From: Thalassovita taeanensis
GTDB taxonomy: Bacteria; Pseudomonadota; Alphaproteobacteria; Rhodobacterales; Rhodobacteraceae
Assembly: GCF_900110775.1 (NCBI RefSeq)
Contig: NZ_FOEP01000011.1
Location: 55,406-119,405 of the forward strand
Direction: 5' to 3'
DNA: 64,000 bases
The translations under genes and the position numbers were made by a program. Below, piece after piece: positions 38,698 to 47,875 of this stretch. The notes below the pieces were generated by a model. That model did no database searches. It worked only from the letters and a program-made list of their open reading frames with translations, and was not told the DNA's origin. The first letter of the stretch is position 1. The number at the start of each line of letters is the position of its first letter.

Positions 38698-39486
38698 CTA
38701 TCCTGCCTGCAACAGCGTAAGTGCAATATTCCCTGAACTCGTCGCCTGAATATTGTTGGCCTGTGATCGGATAAGAAACCGCTGGGTCAACTTATCCCTC
38801 AGGCCCTCATCGCTCAGGTCGCTCAAGCTACTGAGCCCCAACTGCCGTTCGGATTTTTCCTTGAAAACGCCCAGCTGCTGATCAAGATCAAGTTGTGAAA
38901 AACTGGTCGGCAGCCCCAGCGCGGTTTCAAAAATTTTCCGCAACGGGGGGCTCCCCATGATCTTGAACCACTTCGTGTCCTCGTTTTGCGTGCCGGTTGC
39001 AAAACCTTCCAGCTCGCGTTGGGCAAACAGGGCCAGCCGCAGGTCGTCATCCTGTTCTCCGACCGCGATCTCGAACTGCTGACTGCGGTAGAGTTCAGTA
39101 ATTTTTGTCCCAAAATCTGATAGTTTTGTACTGGGCGTGGCCAGATCAAAGCCGAACGTGCGTGCCAAATCAGTATAGCGGCTATCGGTTAATCTGCTGG
39201 CCAACGCACCGGTTTTCAGTGTCCCGTCTTCCAGAACCTTGCGAATGAACGCCTTGCTGTCGATGTCATCCTGCAACCCAAACGCCCCCAGCGCGACCCG
39301 CAACAGTCGCCGATCACTAACCAGGTCTTCGGCGGTGTTAACCTCGCCGATCTTGGCTTCAAAATAAGCGGTGTCGCGGCTCAGGGCCGGCGATGCTTGA
39401 AAGACCCTTGTTTGTGCGGACAGCGTTCGCTCCAGAAAGTTCCACCCGACAATCCCGGTCGCAGGTATGATCGGCCGATAGGTCAT
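38698..39486 (-). CDS. DUF1217 flagellar-associated protein
   Basis: A 262-residue protein of the DUF1217 type, known mainly from alphaproteobacterial flagellar clusters. It contains DTAYFEAKIGEVNTAEDLVSDRRLLRVALGAFGLQDD near the N-terminus (key core LLRVALGAFGLQDD) and FLIRSQANNIQ near the end. The function is not established. It overlaps flbT by 4 bp, so it belongs to the flaF-flbT operon. Confidence 0.85.
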   Translation of the reverse strand: MTYRPIIPATGIVGWNFLERTLSAQTRVFQASPALSRDTAYFEAKIGEVNTAEDLVSDRRLLRVALGAFGLQDDIDSKAFIRKVLEDGTLKTGALASRLTDSRYTDLARTFGFDLATPSTKLSDFGTKITELYRSQQFEIAVGEQDDDLRLALFAQRELEGFATGTQNEDTKWFKIMGSPPLRKIFETALGLPTSFSQLDLDQQLGVFKEKSERQLGLSSLSDLSDEGLRDKLTQRFLIRSQANNIQATSSGNIALTLLQAG

Positions 39487-39887
39487 GAACAGCCCACAGC
39501 CATCAACCTGTCTTCACGTGGCAACAACGCCCGCAAGGATTTAAGGCATTGATAAAACTGCCTGTCGATCGCCGCTTCAGTCGCAAGCGTTAGATGCATG
39601 TGACTGTCATTGTCTGTCAGAATACGGCTCAACTCTTCGATGCGGCGCAGCAACTGCAACCGAGAGTTCTCGGCATCCGCATCCCCAGACAGGATCAATT
39701 GCGCGGCATAGCACACACGCCGCACCGGCGTGTTCGCCTCTTCTGGGTGGATCGCATCGCGAAGCCGAAGAATGTTGGCATTTGGGGTGACAATGGCAAG
39801 ACGACTGCGCCGGTCACCATTTTCGATTACAGCCCCGTTGATCAGAACGCGCTCTTTCGGGCCAAGCTTCAACACCAAACCGCTCAT
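39483..39887 (-). CDS. flbT: Flagellin synthesis repressor FlbT
   Basis: A 134-residue regulator with LVLKLGPKERVLINGAVIENGDR at the N-terminus (core GPKERVLINGAVIENG). In Caulobacter FlbT binds the flagellin mRNA leader and controls its stability. It overlaps flaF by 4 bp and the DUF1217 gene by 4 bp. Confidence 0.95.
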   Translation of the reverse strand: MSGLVLKLGPKERVLINGAVIENGDRRSRLAIVTPNANILRLRDAIHPEEANTPVRRVCYAAQLILSGDADAENSRLQLLRRIEELSRILTDNDSHMHLTLATEAAIDRQFYQCLKSLRALLPREDRLMAVGCS

Positions 39888-40261
39888 GGCCGTTGCCCTT
39901 CCTGACGTAAACCACGCATGACGGAGGCGTTGATTTCGATCAGAGCATCCACACTCGCCCCCTCACTCAGAACTTTACGGCTATGGGCTTGCGTGAATTC
40001 CGCCAAGTAGAAAATGCGCGCCCTCAGGTCCTGTGGCAGTTCATTTTCGGCACCAGCCACGTCAGTGGCTAGGATAGTCCAGAGCTTTCGATTGTCATGT
40101 AAGGCATTGGCAAGGGCGCCAAACCCGGATTTGCCAAGTCGGGCAGTCGATGCCAGACGACGGGTGATCCGGGCGAACGCCTCGTATTCAACACCGCGCG
40201 GTGTGCGGATCGGGGCTGATGGCTGGGAATAAGCGCGTTGCGCCAGAATTTGCGAGTTCAC
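39884..40261 (-). CDS. flaF: Flagellin synthesis regulator FlaF
   Basis: A 125-residue protein with the FlaF pattern: AYSQPSAPIRTPRGVEYEAFARITRRL near the N-terminus and LIEINASVMRGLRQ near the end. In Caulobacter FlaF aids flagellin synthesis and secretion and opposes FlbT. It is directly downstream of flagellin, behind a hairpin. Confidence 0.93.
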   Translation of the reverse strand: MNSQILAQRAYSQPSAPIRTPRGVEYEAFARITRRLASTARLGKSGFGALANALHDNRKLWTILATDVAGAENELPQDLRARIFYLAEFTQAHSRKVLSEGASVDALIEINASVMRGLRQEGQRP

Positions 40262-40302
40262 GTCAGGTCCTTCCTGCTGCAGAAAGCTTCAAAAACCGGG
40301 AA

Positions 40303-40327
40303 CAGGGGCGCGATTGACGCGCCCCTG
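40303..40327 (-). terminator. Hairpin between flagellin and flaF
   Basis: Perfect 10-bp arms CAGGGGCGCG/CGCGCCCCTG with a five-base loop, 11 bp after the flagellin stop on the minus strand. A five-base T-run follows a few bases later. It probably ends most flagellin transcripts or lowers read-through into flaF-flbT. Confidence 0.75.
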
Positions 40328-40337
40328 AAAGCGGCTG

Positions 40338-41549
40338 TTACCTGAACAGCGACAGGATGGACTGCGGCGCCTGGTTGGCAATCGACAGCGACTGAATCGA
40401 AAGCTGCTGCTGTGTCTGCAGCGCCTGCAGGCGTGCCGAAGTGGCTTCCATATCCGCATCGACCATTGCGCCGATCCCCGACTTCAGCGAATCGGTCAGG
40501 TTGGAGATGAAGTCCGACTGAGTCGAAATGCGCCCCTCGGCCGAACCAAACGACGCCGCGGCATCAATCGACGAATCGATCAGCGTTTCGATTGTCGCAA
40601 GCGCAGCAGTTGCCCCCGTACCGGTCGAGACATCAATACCAGCCATGGCACCCAAGCCACCCGAACCGGCGTTGGTGAACTGCCCGCTGATTGACAGATC
40701 AACGGCCCCGGCGTTGGTGAAATCCAACGTGCCTGGTGTACCGCTGTCATAGTCAACGGTAAGTCCGGCAACGCCCAGATCGTCGATCTTGTTCTTCAGC
40801 GCGATGGCCACAATATCGGACGTGGTCGTGGCCGCAGCATCATCGGCTGTCACGGTATAGGATACGGTCTCATCCCCCACCCGCAGGCTGACTTTATCGC
40901 CGCTCGCAAAGGCCGCACCATTTTCCGCGATCTCAACCTGCTCGTTGCCGCCACCATTGTCGAGCGCCAGCGCAACAGTGTCACCATTCCCCGAAGACCC
41001 CGCAGAGCTGCCCGAGAAGATGTCGTTGGCAACATACCCGCCAGTCGACATGTCTTGCCCGCTGACGGTGATCGAAGACGCCGTGACATTGCCCGAGCTG
41101 TCGCGATCCAACGAGGACAAAACCGACGTTGACGCGGTCGAACCGTTTACCAGGTTCAGCCCGTTGAATTGCGCCGCGCCAACAACAGATTCGATCTGCT
41201 CTTTCAGCGCGGAGACGTCGTCGTTGATCTTGGTACGGTCAACGTTTTCTTCCTGCGCCGCGACGATCTTGCCCTTCATCTGGGTCAGAAGGTCGGTGAT
41301 CGTTTCGGTCGCCTGACGGGCGACGGCAACGGTCGATTCGCCCAGCGACAGGCTGTCGGAAATCGCCTGGAAGCCGCTTACGTCGGATTCCATAACCTTC
41401 GAGATTGCCCAGACGGCAGAGTTGTCCTTGGCCGAGCTCACATCTTTGCCGGTCGAGATTTGGTTTTGGGTTTGCGCAAGGTTCGAGTTCACGGATTTCA
41501 GGGTTTGCAGCGCAACCATTGCGCCGTTGTTTGTCAAAATGCTGGACAT
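40338..41549 (-). CDS. Flagellin
   Basis: A 403-residue filament protein. The conserved N-terminal D0/D1 (TLKSVNSNLAQTQNQISTGKDVSSAKD) and C-terminal D1/D0 (SARLQALQTQQQLSIQSLSIANQAPQSILSLFR) helices flank a variable, Ser/Gly/Asp-rich middle from about residue 150 to 290. Core motifs are QNQISTGKDV and QAPQSILSLF. ATG 41549 gives MSSILTNNGAM, typical of alphaproteobacterial flagellins; the longer open frame upstream is not needed. Only one flagellin gene is seen here. Confidence 0.97.
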   Translation of the reverse strand: MSSILTNNGAMVALQTLKSVNSNLAQTQNQISTGKDVSSAKDNSAVWAISKVMESDVSGFQAISDSLSLGESTVAVARQATETITDLLTQMKGKIVAAQEENVDRTKINDDVSALKEQIESVVGAAQFNGLNLVNGSTASTSVLSSLDRDSSGNVTASSITVSGQDMSTGGYVANDIFSGSSAGSSGNGDTVALALDNGGGNEQVEIAENGAAFASGDKVSLRVGDETVSYTVTADDAAATTTSDIVAIALKNKIDDLGVAGLTVDYDSGTPGTLDFTNAGAVDLSISGQFTNAGSGGLGAMAGIDVSTGTGATAALATIETLIDSSIDAAASFGSAEGRISTQSDFISNLTDSLKSGIGAMVDADMEATSARLQALQTQQQLSIQSLSIANQAPQSILSLFR

Positions 41550-41722
41550 AGCATGTATTCCTTCAGTCATAGGCTGCTTTTGCGCCCGGTTGAACATCCC
41601 GCCCCCAATGGACGGACCGAAGTCTTTCAGACCCATACAGCGCCAACGCTCTGGTGCTGCGCCACCCGTTTCGGATGCAAGGCCAACATGTGATGCCAAA
41701 GCCTAAAAGAGTGCTAAGCCCA

Positions 41723-41744
41723 AAATGCCAAGTATCTGGCATTT
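41723..41744. promoter_or_regulatory. Palindrome upstream of flagellin
   Basis: AAATGCCA and TGGCATTT (8-bp arms, six-base spacer) lie 16 bp after the flgN-like stop and about 175 bp upstream of flagellin. TTTT follows on the minus strand, so it could be a weak terminator, or an operator for flagellin. Confidence 0.5.
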
Positions 41745-41759
41745 GTGATAAATCCGGCG

Positions 41760-42113
41760 TCAGGCGCGCTTTTCGACCCGCTTTTCCCGGAATCCTTCAA
41801 TCGTGGTCCTGCGACCGCTTTCATCATAGGTGTCCAAAGAGTTCCGAACCCGGCGCAGCGCGCCCAGCCGGTTCGCAACCGACCGAATCCCGTCCATCGC
41901 GCTGTCCAGCAACGCGTGATTGCGCATCAGCTTGCCCTGCAACGCGATCAGATCCTCGCGTTGACCAGACGTATTGAGCGCATCAATCAAGCGCTCTTTT
42001 TCCGGCAGTAACCGCGAAATCACATCAAGATCCCCGCCGATCAGCGCCGTGCGCTCTTTTTCCAGCAGATCGTCCAAAGCGCCAATGATGGCTTGGGTGT
42101 CGTCAGTTTGCAT
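41760..42113 (-). CDS. FlgN-like flagellar chaperone
   Basis: A 117-residue helical protein with LLEKERTALIGGDLDVISRLLPEKERLIDAL (core EKERTALIGGDLD and LPEKERLI), the pattern of FlgN-type chaperones for hook-filament junction proteins. The C-terminus is Arg/Lys-rich. It overlaps the flgJ-like gene by 11 bp. Family assignment is by pattern only. Confidence 0.75.
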   Translation of the reverse strand: MQTDDTQAIIGALDDLLEKERTALIGGDLDVISRLLPEKERLIDALNTSGQREDLIALQGKLMRNHALLDSAMDGIRSVANRLGALRRVRNSLDTYDESGRRTTIEGFREKRVEKRA

Positions 42114-42378
42114 TTTCTTTCTCCTTTAATGCGTGAAACAGCGATTCCGCCAACCCGATCCCGCCACCGCGGACCATCGCCTCGGCCTGCGCCTGACGCA
42201 GAAACGAGGCAAACTGATCCTCCCCGGTCCCGCCGCCAAACCCCTCCGGCGAGTCCCCCACGCCGGAAGCTTTCAACATTTCCGCCAAAAAACCTGCTTC
42301 CAGTTGTTCAGCGGCCGCACGCAACGCCGCGTCGCGTTGCGGCGTGATGATGGGGGGCATTGTGACGATTTCGGCCAT
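42103..42378 (-). CDS. Rod-binding protein (FlgJ N-domain)
   Basis: A 91-residue protein corresponding to the N-terminal rod-cap domain of FlgJ: LEAGFLAEMLKASG, then GEDQFASFLRQAQAEAMVRGGGIGLAESLF. The muramidase half of enterobacterial FlgJ is absent, as is common in this group. ATG 42378 follows GGAG by nine bases; the longer open frame upstream runs into the fliK gene and is rejected. Confidence 0.87.
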   Translation of the reverse strand: MAEIVTMPPIITPQRDAALRAAAEQLEAGFLAEMLKASGVGDSPEGFGGGTGEDQFASFLRQAQAEAMVRGGGIGLAESLFHALKEKENAN

Positions 42379-42490
42379 GGCAGATATCTCCAATTGATCG
42401 GACTTTGCCCAGAATGCGTCATCAGCGGTAAAGAACCGGTAACCAAGCTTTGCCATATTGCCCGGCATCGAAAGAATTTCTGAGGCTGAT

Positions 42491-43906
42491 ATGGACCTAT
42501 TTACTGCCGTGCCACCTGTCGCAGGCGCACCCGTGCCGACCGGGCGCGCTCCGTCAGTCGACAGCAAAGCGACCGAGCTGTTTGAACACATCTTCGCCAA
42601 CGCCGCGCCAAAGGACAGCGATACGCACAGCGTGGCGGCAGACGATCTGTTGACCGATCCAGACGTCCTGCCAGTTGATGAAACCACCGATAGTACGAGC
42701 GAGTTGGAGGAGGGCCTGACCGACCTCGTCGCGGTCAGTCACGGCGTGCCTGATCACACCCGCACCCCTTCAATCACGATAAGCGGGCGCCCCGACGCAC
42801 CCGCGCCTCACGGCAGCGGTCTGCGCATTGAACCGTCTGCTCTTAGCGCAACAAGCACGCCAAACGCCCTCAATCACGACCCGCAACGCGCTGGCACCGC
42901 GCTATGGGCCAATGGCACCTATACCGCCCCCCAAACCGCCGGGACCACGCTTTCGCCGACACCCGAATCGTCCCGCAACAATGTGCAGACGCCCGAATCG
43001 ACCTCGACAGAAGCTGACGACCCCGCACCAAGGTCCCGTGGGTCGCGTCCCGACGCTCAGCTCCAAAACAGCGACAAAACCGCGCTGCACCCCGAATCTC
43101 AACCGATCCCGGACGGCGCCACGACCGCGCGGCAACTTGCCCAAGCGCCGGATTCCCCGCTCGCATTTGCCACAAACACACCTGCCCGTACCGAAACACC
43201 GGCCAATCGCGCCGATCCAGCCACCCAAGCCATCTTTGCCGCGCTACAAACACAGCCCGCCGCCGAAAGAACTGCGGCACCTCACAGCGGTTCCGGGCGT
43301 ATCAAGCCGCCAGATGACCTCCCCTCCTCTACCGAGCAGCCAAAGATCAGCGCCGACACCGCGCCCGAACCCACCACCGCTTTCGACGCGCCAACCGACG
43401 CGCCCGATGCCATCACCCACGCGCCGGACCATCCCGCCCCCGGTGAAACTCTGCCGCGACAGCTTGCCGATCCACCAGCGCCGACTGCCGCAGGCACGCC
43501 CCAACCTAGCGCGCCACTTGACCGCTCCGAAGCCCTTCGGAACATGGCCCAGCAGATCACCGATATGCAGCTGAAGGTCGGGGATCATGCCGATATTACA
43601 CTCAGCCCAGAAGAGCTTGGCAACGTCCGCCTCTCTGTGCGCACTGGTGAAAGCGGCCTGATTTTGTCGATGCAGGCGGAACGGCCCGAAACGCTGGAAC
43701 TGATGCGGCGCCATATCGGCGAACTTCTGCAAGAACTGCAATCGCTGGGATATGGCGACGTCGGCTTTGCCTTCTCGCAGCAAAACAACAAGCAGGACCC
43801 ACAACAGACCGCCAACACGGCCCCCAACGATATTGCAGCCCTGCCGCCCGCAACGTCGCCCCACACTCTGACGCCTGTCACCGACGGGCTGGATCTGAGG
43901 TTGTAA
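42491..43906 (+). CDS. fliK: Flagellar hook-length control protein FliK
   Basis: A 471-residue protein. Residues about 60-345 are a low-complexity Pro/Ala/Thr/Asp-rich ruler region. The C-terminal domain (about 350-440) carries the Flg_hook motif LSPEELGNVRLSVRTGESGL and MRRHIGELLQELQSLGY. It measures the hook and switches export to filament substrates. Start ATG 42491 has GAGG six bases upstream. It is divergent from flgJ and 8 bp before flgD. Confidence 0.9.
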   Translation: MDLFTAVPPVAGAPVPTGRAPSVDSKATELFEHIFANAAPKDSDTHSVAADDLLTDPDVLPVDETTDSTSELEEGLTDLVAVSHGVPDHTRTPSITISGRPDAPAPHGSGLRIEPSALSATSTPNALNHDPQRAGTALWANGTYTAPQTAGTTLSPTPESSRNNVQTPESTSTEADDPAPRSRGSRPDAQLQNSDKTALHPESQPIPDGATTARQLAQAPDSPLAFATNTPARTETPANRADPATQAIFAALQTQPAAERTAAPHSGSGRIKPPDDLPSSTEQPKISADTAPEPTTAFDAPTDAPDAITHAPDHPAPGETLPRQLADPPAPTAAGTPQPSAPLDRSEALRNMAQQITDMQLKVGDHADITLSPEELGNVRLSVRTGESGLILSMQAERPETLELMRRHIGELLQELQSLGYGDVGFAFSQQNNKQDPQQTANTAPNDIAALPPATSPHTLTPVTDGLDLRL

Positions 43907-43914
43907 GGACAAAC

Positions 43915-44583
43915 ATGACAACAATTGCCCCCACCCCTGCCGCAACCAACGCCGCATCGCCAAATGGATCTGCGGCCGAAAACACAACCGTGCTCAGTTC
44001 AGATTTCGAAACCTTCCTCAAGATGCTGACCGCGCAGATGCAAAATCAGGACCCCCTCAACCCGATGGACAGCTCTGAATACGCGATGCAACTGGCAACG
44101 TTTTCCTCGGTCGAACAGCAGGTTCTGACCAATGACCTGCTCTCAAGCCTGATCTATATGTCCGGCCAATCCGGCATGACACAGCTGGCCGAATGGGTCG
44201 GACTCGAAGGGCGAACCGCAGGCGCCATTCCGTTCAACGGCGAACCGGTCGAGGTCTTCGCAACACCGCCCGCTATCGCTGATTCGGCGCAACTCGTCGT
44301 CTATGACGAAGCCGGAAACGAGGTCGACCGCACCGCCTTCGACCCCGACAGCAGCTCGGCCAACTGGTGGGGAACGGACAGCAACGGCACCCCTTTTCCC
44401 ACCGGCCTCTACAGCTTTCAGGTTGAAAGCTACGCCAACGGCAAGTTGTCCGACACCTCGGACGGCGAAACATGGGCGCCCGTGATCGAGGCGCGAAATG
44501 ACAGCGGCGTAACCCAGCTTGTGCTGGCAGGCGGCACCGAAATCTATGCCGATGCCATCTCGGCGGTGCGCGCCCCGCAATAG
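43915..44583 (+). CDS. flgD: Flagellar hook capping protein FlgD
   Basis: A 222-residue hook scaffold. The N-terminal FETFLKMLTAQMQNQDPLNP and SSEYAMQLATFSSVEQQ are the FlgD signature; FlgD-Ig-like strands follow (PTGLYSFQVESYANG). It caps the growing hook. The hook gene flgE would be expected nearby but does not follow: the next gene is unrelated. Confidence 0.96.
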   Translation: MTTIAPTPAATNAASPNGSAAENTTVLSSDFETFLKMLTAQMQNQDPLNPMDSSEYAMQLATFSSVEQQVLTNDLLSSLIYMSGQSGMTQLAEWVGLEGRTAGAIPFNGEPVEVFATPPAIADSAQLVVYDEAGNEVDRTAFDPDSSSANWWGTDSNGTPFPTGLYSFQVESYANGKLSDTSDGETWAPVIEARNDSGVTQLVLAGGTEIYADAISAVRAPQ

Positions 44584-44655
44584 CGCTGCCTTGCCACGCC
44601 CCGCGCCATCGCCTAGCGTGCGCGCGATTTTCACGGCAGGATACGGCGCAACAGA

Positions 44656-45507
44656 ATGATCCGACCAGACCACGGATTGGTGACCGAACTGACGCGCCTC
44701 GGGCAAGTGCCCGCTGGCTTGGAATGGCACAGCCTCAAAGGCGGGCAGACCAATCAGCTGTGGCAAGTCGGGCAAGGCCCCCGGTCGCTGGTCGTCAAGC
44801 TGTTCGCACCGGCAGACGGGAACCCGCTGTTTCCCAACGACGCCGCGCATGAAACCCTGCTTTTGCAGTACCTTGACGGCATGGGCCTTGCCCCCGCCCT
44901 GCAATGCCGATTGCAAACTGATTTTGGCGTTTGCATCATATATCGCCACCACACTGGCCAATGCTGGACCACAGGCACACCCGCTGTTGCCCACGTGTTG
45001 CGGCGGGTGCACAGCCTGGCCGTACCGAAGGGCCTGCGCCTTGCCTGCGATGGATCGGAACACCTGCGCAATCAGGCCGAGCACATCCTGTCCCGCCTTC
45101 CCGCTTCCGTCGCGCAGCCGCTGATGCGCCTGCGTCCCAAGGGCACGGTTGCGCCCTCTGGCCGGGTCGCACTGCTGCATGGGGATCCGGTGCCGGGCAA
45201 TCTGATCCAAAATCAGACCGGGCTGATCCTGATTGACTGGCAATGCCCCGCATTGGGCGACCCGGTCGAGGATTTGGCCATCTTCCTGTCGCCCGCCATG
45301 CAGAAGATCTATCGTGGCCATGTCCTGACTCGGGCGGAAATCGCGGATTTCCTCTCAGCCTACGACGACCCCGAAATATCCGCCCGCCTGCGCGCCCTTG
45401 CCCCTTGGCACCACTGGCGCATGGCGGCCTATTGCGCATGGAAGGCCCAACAGGGTGCGGCGGGCTATGCCAAGGCGATTGAACTGGAACGCGCCGCGCT
45501 GGTTTAA
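44656..45507 (+). CDS. APH/choline-kinase-fold phosphotransferase
   Basis: A 283-residue kinase-like protein. LKGGQTNQLWQV is the nucleotide loop, VVKLF the Lys strand, LLHGDPVPGNLI the catalytic loop (HGD), and LIDWQCPALGDPVEDLA the metal-binding DxD-type motif. Likely substrates are small alcohols such as choline, thiamine or sugars, rather than antibiotics. Its stop codon overlaps that of ubiB on the opposite strand. Confidence 0.85.
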   Translation: MIRPDHGLVTELTRLGQVPAGLEWHSLKGGQTNQLWQVGQGPRSLVVKLFAPADGNPLFPNDAAHETLLLQYLDGMGLAPALQCRLQTDFGVCIIYRHHTGQCWTTGTPAVAHVLRRVHSLAVPKGLRLACDGSEHLRNQAEHILSRLPASVAQPLMRLRPKGTVAPSGRVALLHGDPVPGNLIQNQTGLILIDWQCPALGDPVEDLAIFLSPAMQKIYRGHVLTRAEIADFLSAYDDPEISARLRALAPWHHWRMAAYCAWKAQQGAAGYAKAIELERAALV

Positions 45508-47036
45508 CCCAGCCAGAGCACACTCAACGTTCCGGCCATCCCAACAGCCACGCCTGCAACCATCCACACCATGCCACGCCGCACACCCAACCGGGGCGGC
45601 TTGGGCGGCGGCTCAGACTGCCGGATCAGCGCAGTTTCCATCAGCTGCGGCAGCCGCGGCCCAAACCGCGCCAGAACCCGCGCCGTGCGGACCAGATCCT
45701 GAGCAAAAGCGCGCGGCCCGATGCTTTGCAGGATATAGCTTTCGACAACCGGCTTGGCGACTTCCCAGATGTTGATCTGCGGATAAAGCGACCGCGCTAC
45801 CCCCTCGACCACCACCATCGTGCGTTGCAGCAAGATCAGCTCGGTCCGGGTTTCCATGCCAAACCGCTCGGTCACCTCGAACAGATAATTCAGCAACCGC
45901 CCCATCGAGATATGCGAGGCATCCATGCCGAAAATCGGCTCTCCTACGGCGCGCAACGCCCGGGCAAACTCGTCCACATCGTGATGGGAGTTCACATACC
46001 CGGCCTCGAAATGCACCTCGGCCACACGCATGTAATCCCGCTGGATAAAACCAAACAGGATCTCGGCATAAACGCGCCGGGTGTATTCGTCGATATGCCC
46101 CATGATCCCGAAGTCATAGGCAATGATATCACCATTCGCGGCCACCTTCAGGTTGCCCTGATGCATATCGGCGTGGAAAAACCCGTCGCGCAGCGCATGG
46201 CTCAGAAACAGCTGCAACACCCGCTCGCCCAGCGCCGCACGGTCATGCCCGGCGGCGTCCAGCGCAGCGTTATCGCCCAGCGGCAGGCCCTCGGCCCAGG
46301 TCATCGTCATCACGCGGCGCCCGGACAGATGCCACTTGATCGACGGCAGCTGAAATCCTGCATCCTCAACCGTATTGGCCGCAAATTCCGACGCCGAGGC
46401 GCTTTCCAACCGCAGATCCAGCTCGCCCTCGACCACGCCTTCGAAATGCTTGATCACATCGCGGGGCCGCAATCGCCGCGAGGCGGGCGACAGAAATTCA
46501 ATCACGTCAGCGGCGAAATAAAACGCATCAATATCCTTGCGGAACGCGCGCTCGATCCCCGGCCGCAGCACTTTTACCGCGACTTCCTCGCCGGTGTCCG
46601 TCAACCGCGCCTTGTGAACCTGCGCGATCGAGGCAGCGGCAACCGGCTTGCTGAACTCCGAAAATACCTGATCCACCGGAATACCCATTTCGGCGGCAAA
46701 GCTCGCCTTGGCGACCTCAACCGGAAAGGGCGGCAGCTTGTCCTGCAAAACGCGCAGATGCTGCGCCATCTCGTCGCCAACCACATCGGGCCGCGTGCTC
46801 AGAACCTGCCCGAACTTGATATAGGCCGGTCCCAGCGCACTCAGCGCGCGGGTCGCGGGCGGCATCGTCGGGTCGCCCTTGTATCCCAGCCAGCGAAACG
46901 GCCAGGCCACCATGCGCGCCACGATGCGGATCGGGCGCGGCGCGTCCATCGCATCCAGAATCGCGCCCATCGCCCCGGTCCGCTCCATGGTCGCGCCGGT
47001 GACGATCAACCGCCAGATATTGTGAGGGCCCCGCAT
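45504..47036 (-). CDS. ubiB: Ubiquinone biosynthesis kinase-like UbiB
   Basis: A 510-residue ABC1/ADCK-type protein. It has the KxGQ motif in YIKFGQVLSTRPD, AAASIAQVHKA with the Ala-rich loop, VAVKVLRPGI, and DMHQGNL plus AYDFGIMG as catalytic loops. Two hydrophobic helices close the C-terminus (WMVAGVAVGMAGTLSVLWLG). It is needed for ubiquinone ring hydroxylations. Start ATG 47036 lies one base after the ubiE stop, so the two are coupled. Confidence 0.95.
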   Translation of the reverse strand: MRGPHNIWRLIVTGATMERTGAMGAILDAMDAPRPIRIVARMVAWPFRWLGYKGDPTMPPATRALSALGPAYIKFGQVLSTRPDVVGDEMAQHLRVLQDKLPPFPVEVAKASFAAEMGIPVDQVFSEFSKPVAAASIAQVHKARLTDTGEEVAVKVLRPGIERAFRKDIDAFYFAADVIEFLSPASRRLRPRDVIKHFEGVVEGELDLRLESASASEFAANTVEDAGFQLPSIKWHLSGRRVMTMTWAEGLPLGDNAALDAAGHDRAALGERVLQLFLSHALRDGFFHADMHQGNLKVAANGDIIAYDFGIMGHIDEYTRRVYAEILFGFIQRDYMRVAEVHFEAGYVNSHHDVDEFARALRAVGEPIFGMDASHISMGRLLNYLFEVTERFGMETRTELILLQRTMVVVEGVARSLYPQINIWEVAKPVVESYILQSIGPRAFAQDLVRTARVLARFGPRLPQLMETALIRQSEPPPKPPRLGVRRGMVWMVAGVAVGMAGTLSVLWLG

Positions 47037-47037
47037 C

Positions 47038-47790
47038 TCAGATCTTCCAGCCAGAGTGCAGCGCGGCAATGCCAAGGCTCAGATTGCGGTACTTCGCGTT
47101 GCTGAACCCGGCCTTCTTGACCATCTCCAAAAACGTCTCTTGGTCTGGGAAATTACGAATGGATTCAACCAGATACTGATAGGACTCGCGATCATTGGCG
47201 ATGATTTTCCCCATCGTCGGGATCACGTTGAACGAATACCGGTCATACAGCCATTGCATCCCCTCGTTCGGCAGCTGACTGAATTCCAGCACCATCAACC
47301 GCCCGCCGGGCCGCAATACACGGTACGCCTCGTTCAGCGCCTCTTGCGGGCGGGTGACGTTCCGGATGCCAAAGCTGATGGTGTACACATCAAAACTGTT
47401 GTCCGCGAACGGCAGCGCCATCGCATCGCCGACGACCCACTCCAGACTGTCGGCCATGCTCTCGGCCTCGGCGCGTTTGCGCCCCTCGATCAGCATCGGT
47501 TCGGTTAGGTCCAGAACGGTCGCATGCGCCTTGCCTGCCCGCTTCAGATACCGGAACGAGATGTCACCCGTTCCCCCCGCCACATCCAACAACTGCGTAC
47601 CCGGACGCGGCGCCAGCCAATCCATCATCGCGTCTTTCCAAACGCGGTGGATGCCCATGCTCATCACATCGTTCATCACGTCGTATTTCGACGCGACTGA
47701 TCCAAAGACCCCGCGCACCCGACCGGCCTTTTCGGCCTCGGGCACGGTTTCGAATCCAAAATGCGTGGTTTTGCTGTCTGTCTCGTCCAT
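47038..47790 (-). CDS. ubiE: Ubiquinone/menaquinone C-methyltransferase UbiE
   Basis: A 250-residue SAM methyltransferase. [14 protein letters not shown] is motif [25 protein letters not shown] the UbiE signature (core [12 protein letters not shown]), and the N-terminus has [18 protein letters not shown]. It adds the C-methyl group to the quinone ring. The start was placed at ATG 47790 for family length. It is divergent from mutM. Confidence 0.96.
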   Translation of the reverse strand: MDETDSKTTHFGFETVPEAEKAGRVRGVFGSVASKYDVMNDVMSMGIHRVWKDAMMDWLAPRPGTQLLDVAGGTGDISFRYLKRAGKAHATVLDLTEPMLIEGRKRAEAESMADSLEWVVGDAMALPFADNSFDVYTISFGIRNVTRPQEALNEAYRVLRPGGRLMVLEFSQLPNEGMQWLYDRYSFNVIPTMGKIIANDRESYQYLVESIRNFPDQETFLEMVKKAGFSNAKYRNLSLGIAALHSGWKI

Positions 47791-47875
47791 CAGGTCTTGC
47801 CAGTCTCTTGTTCCCGTCCTTCTTATAGAGCGCTGAGGGGGCGCTGCAATGCGCCTAACTGTCAAAGGAGCCCCC

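Noticed and set aside
45726..47105. 459-codon plus-strand frame opposite ubiB
   Set aside because: It is a shadow of the well-conserved UbiB gene and has no recognisable domain.
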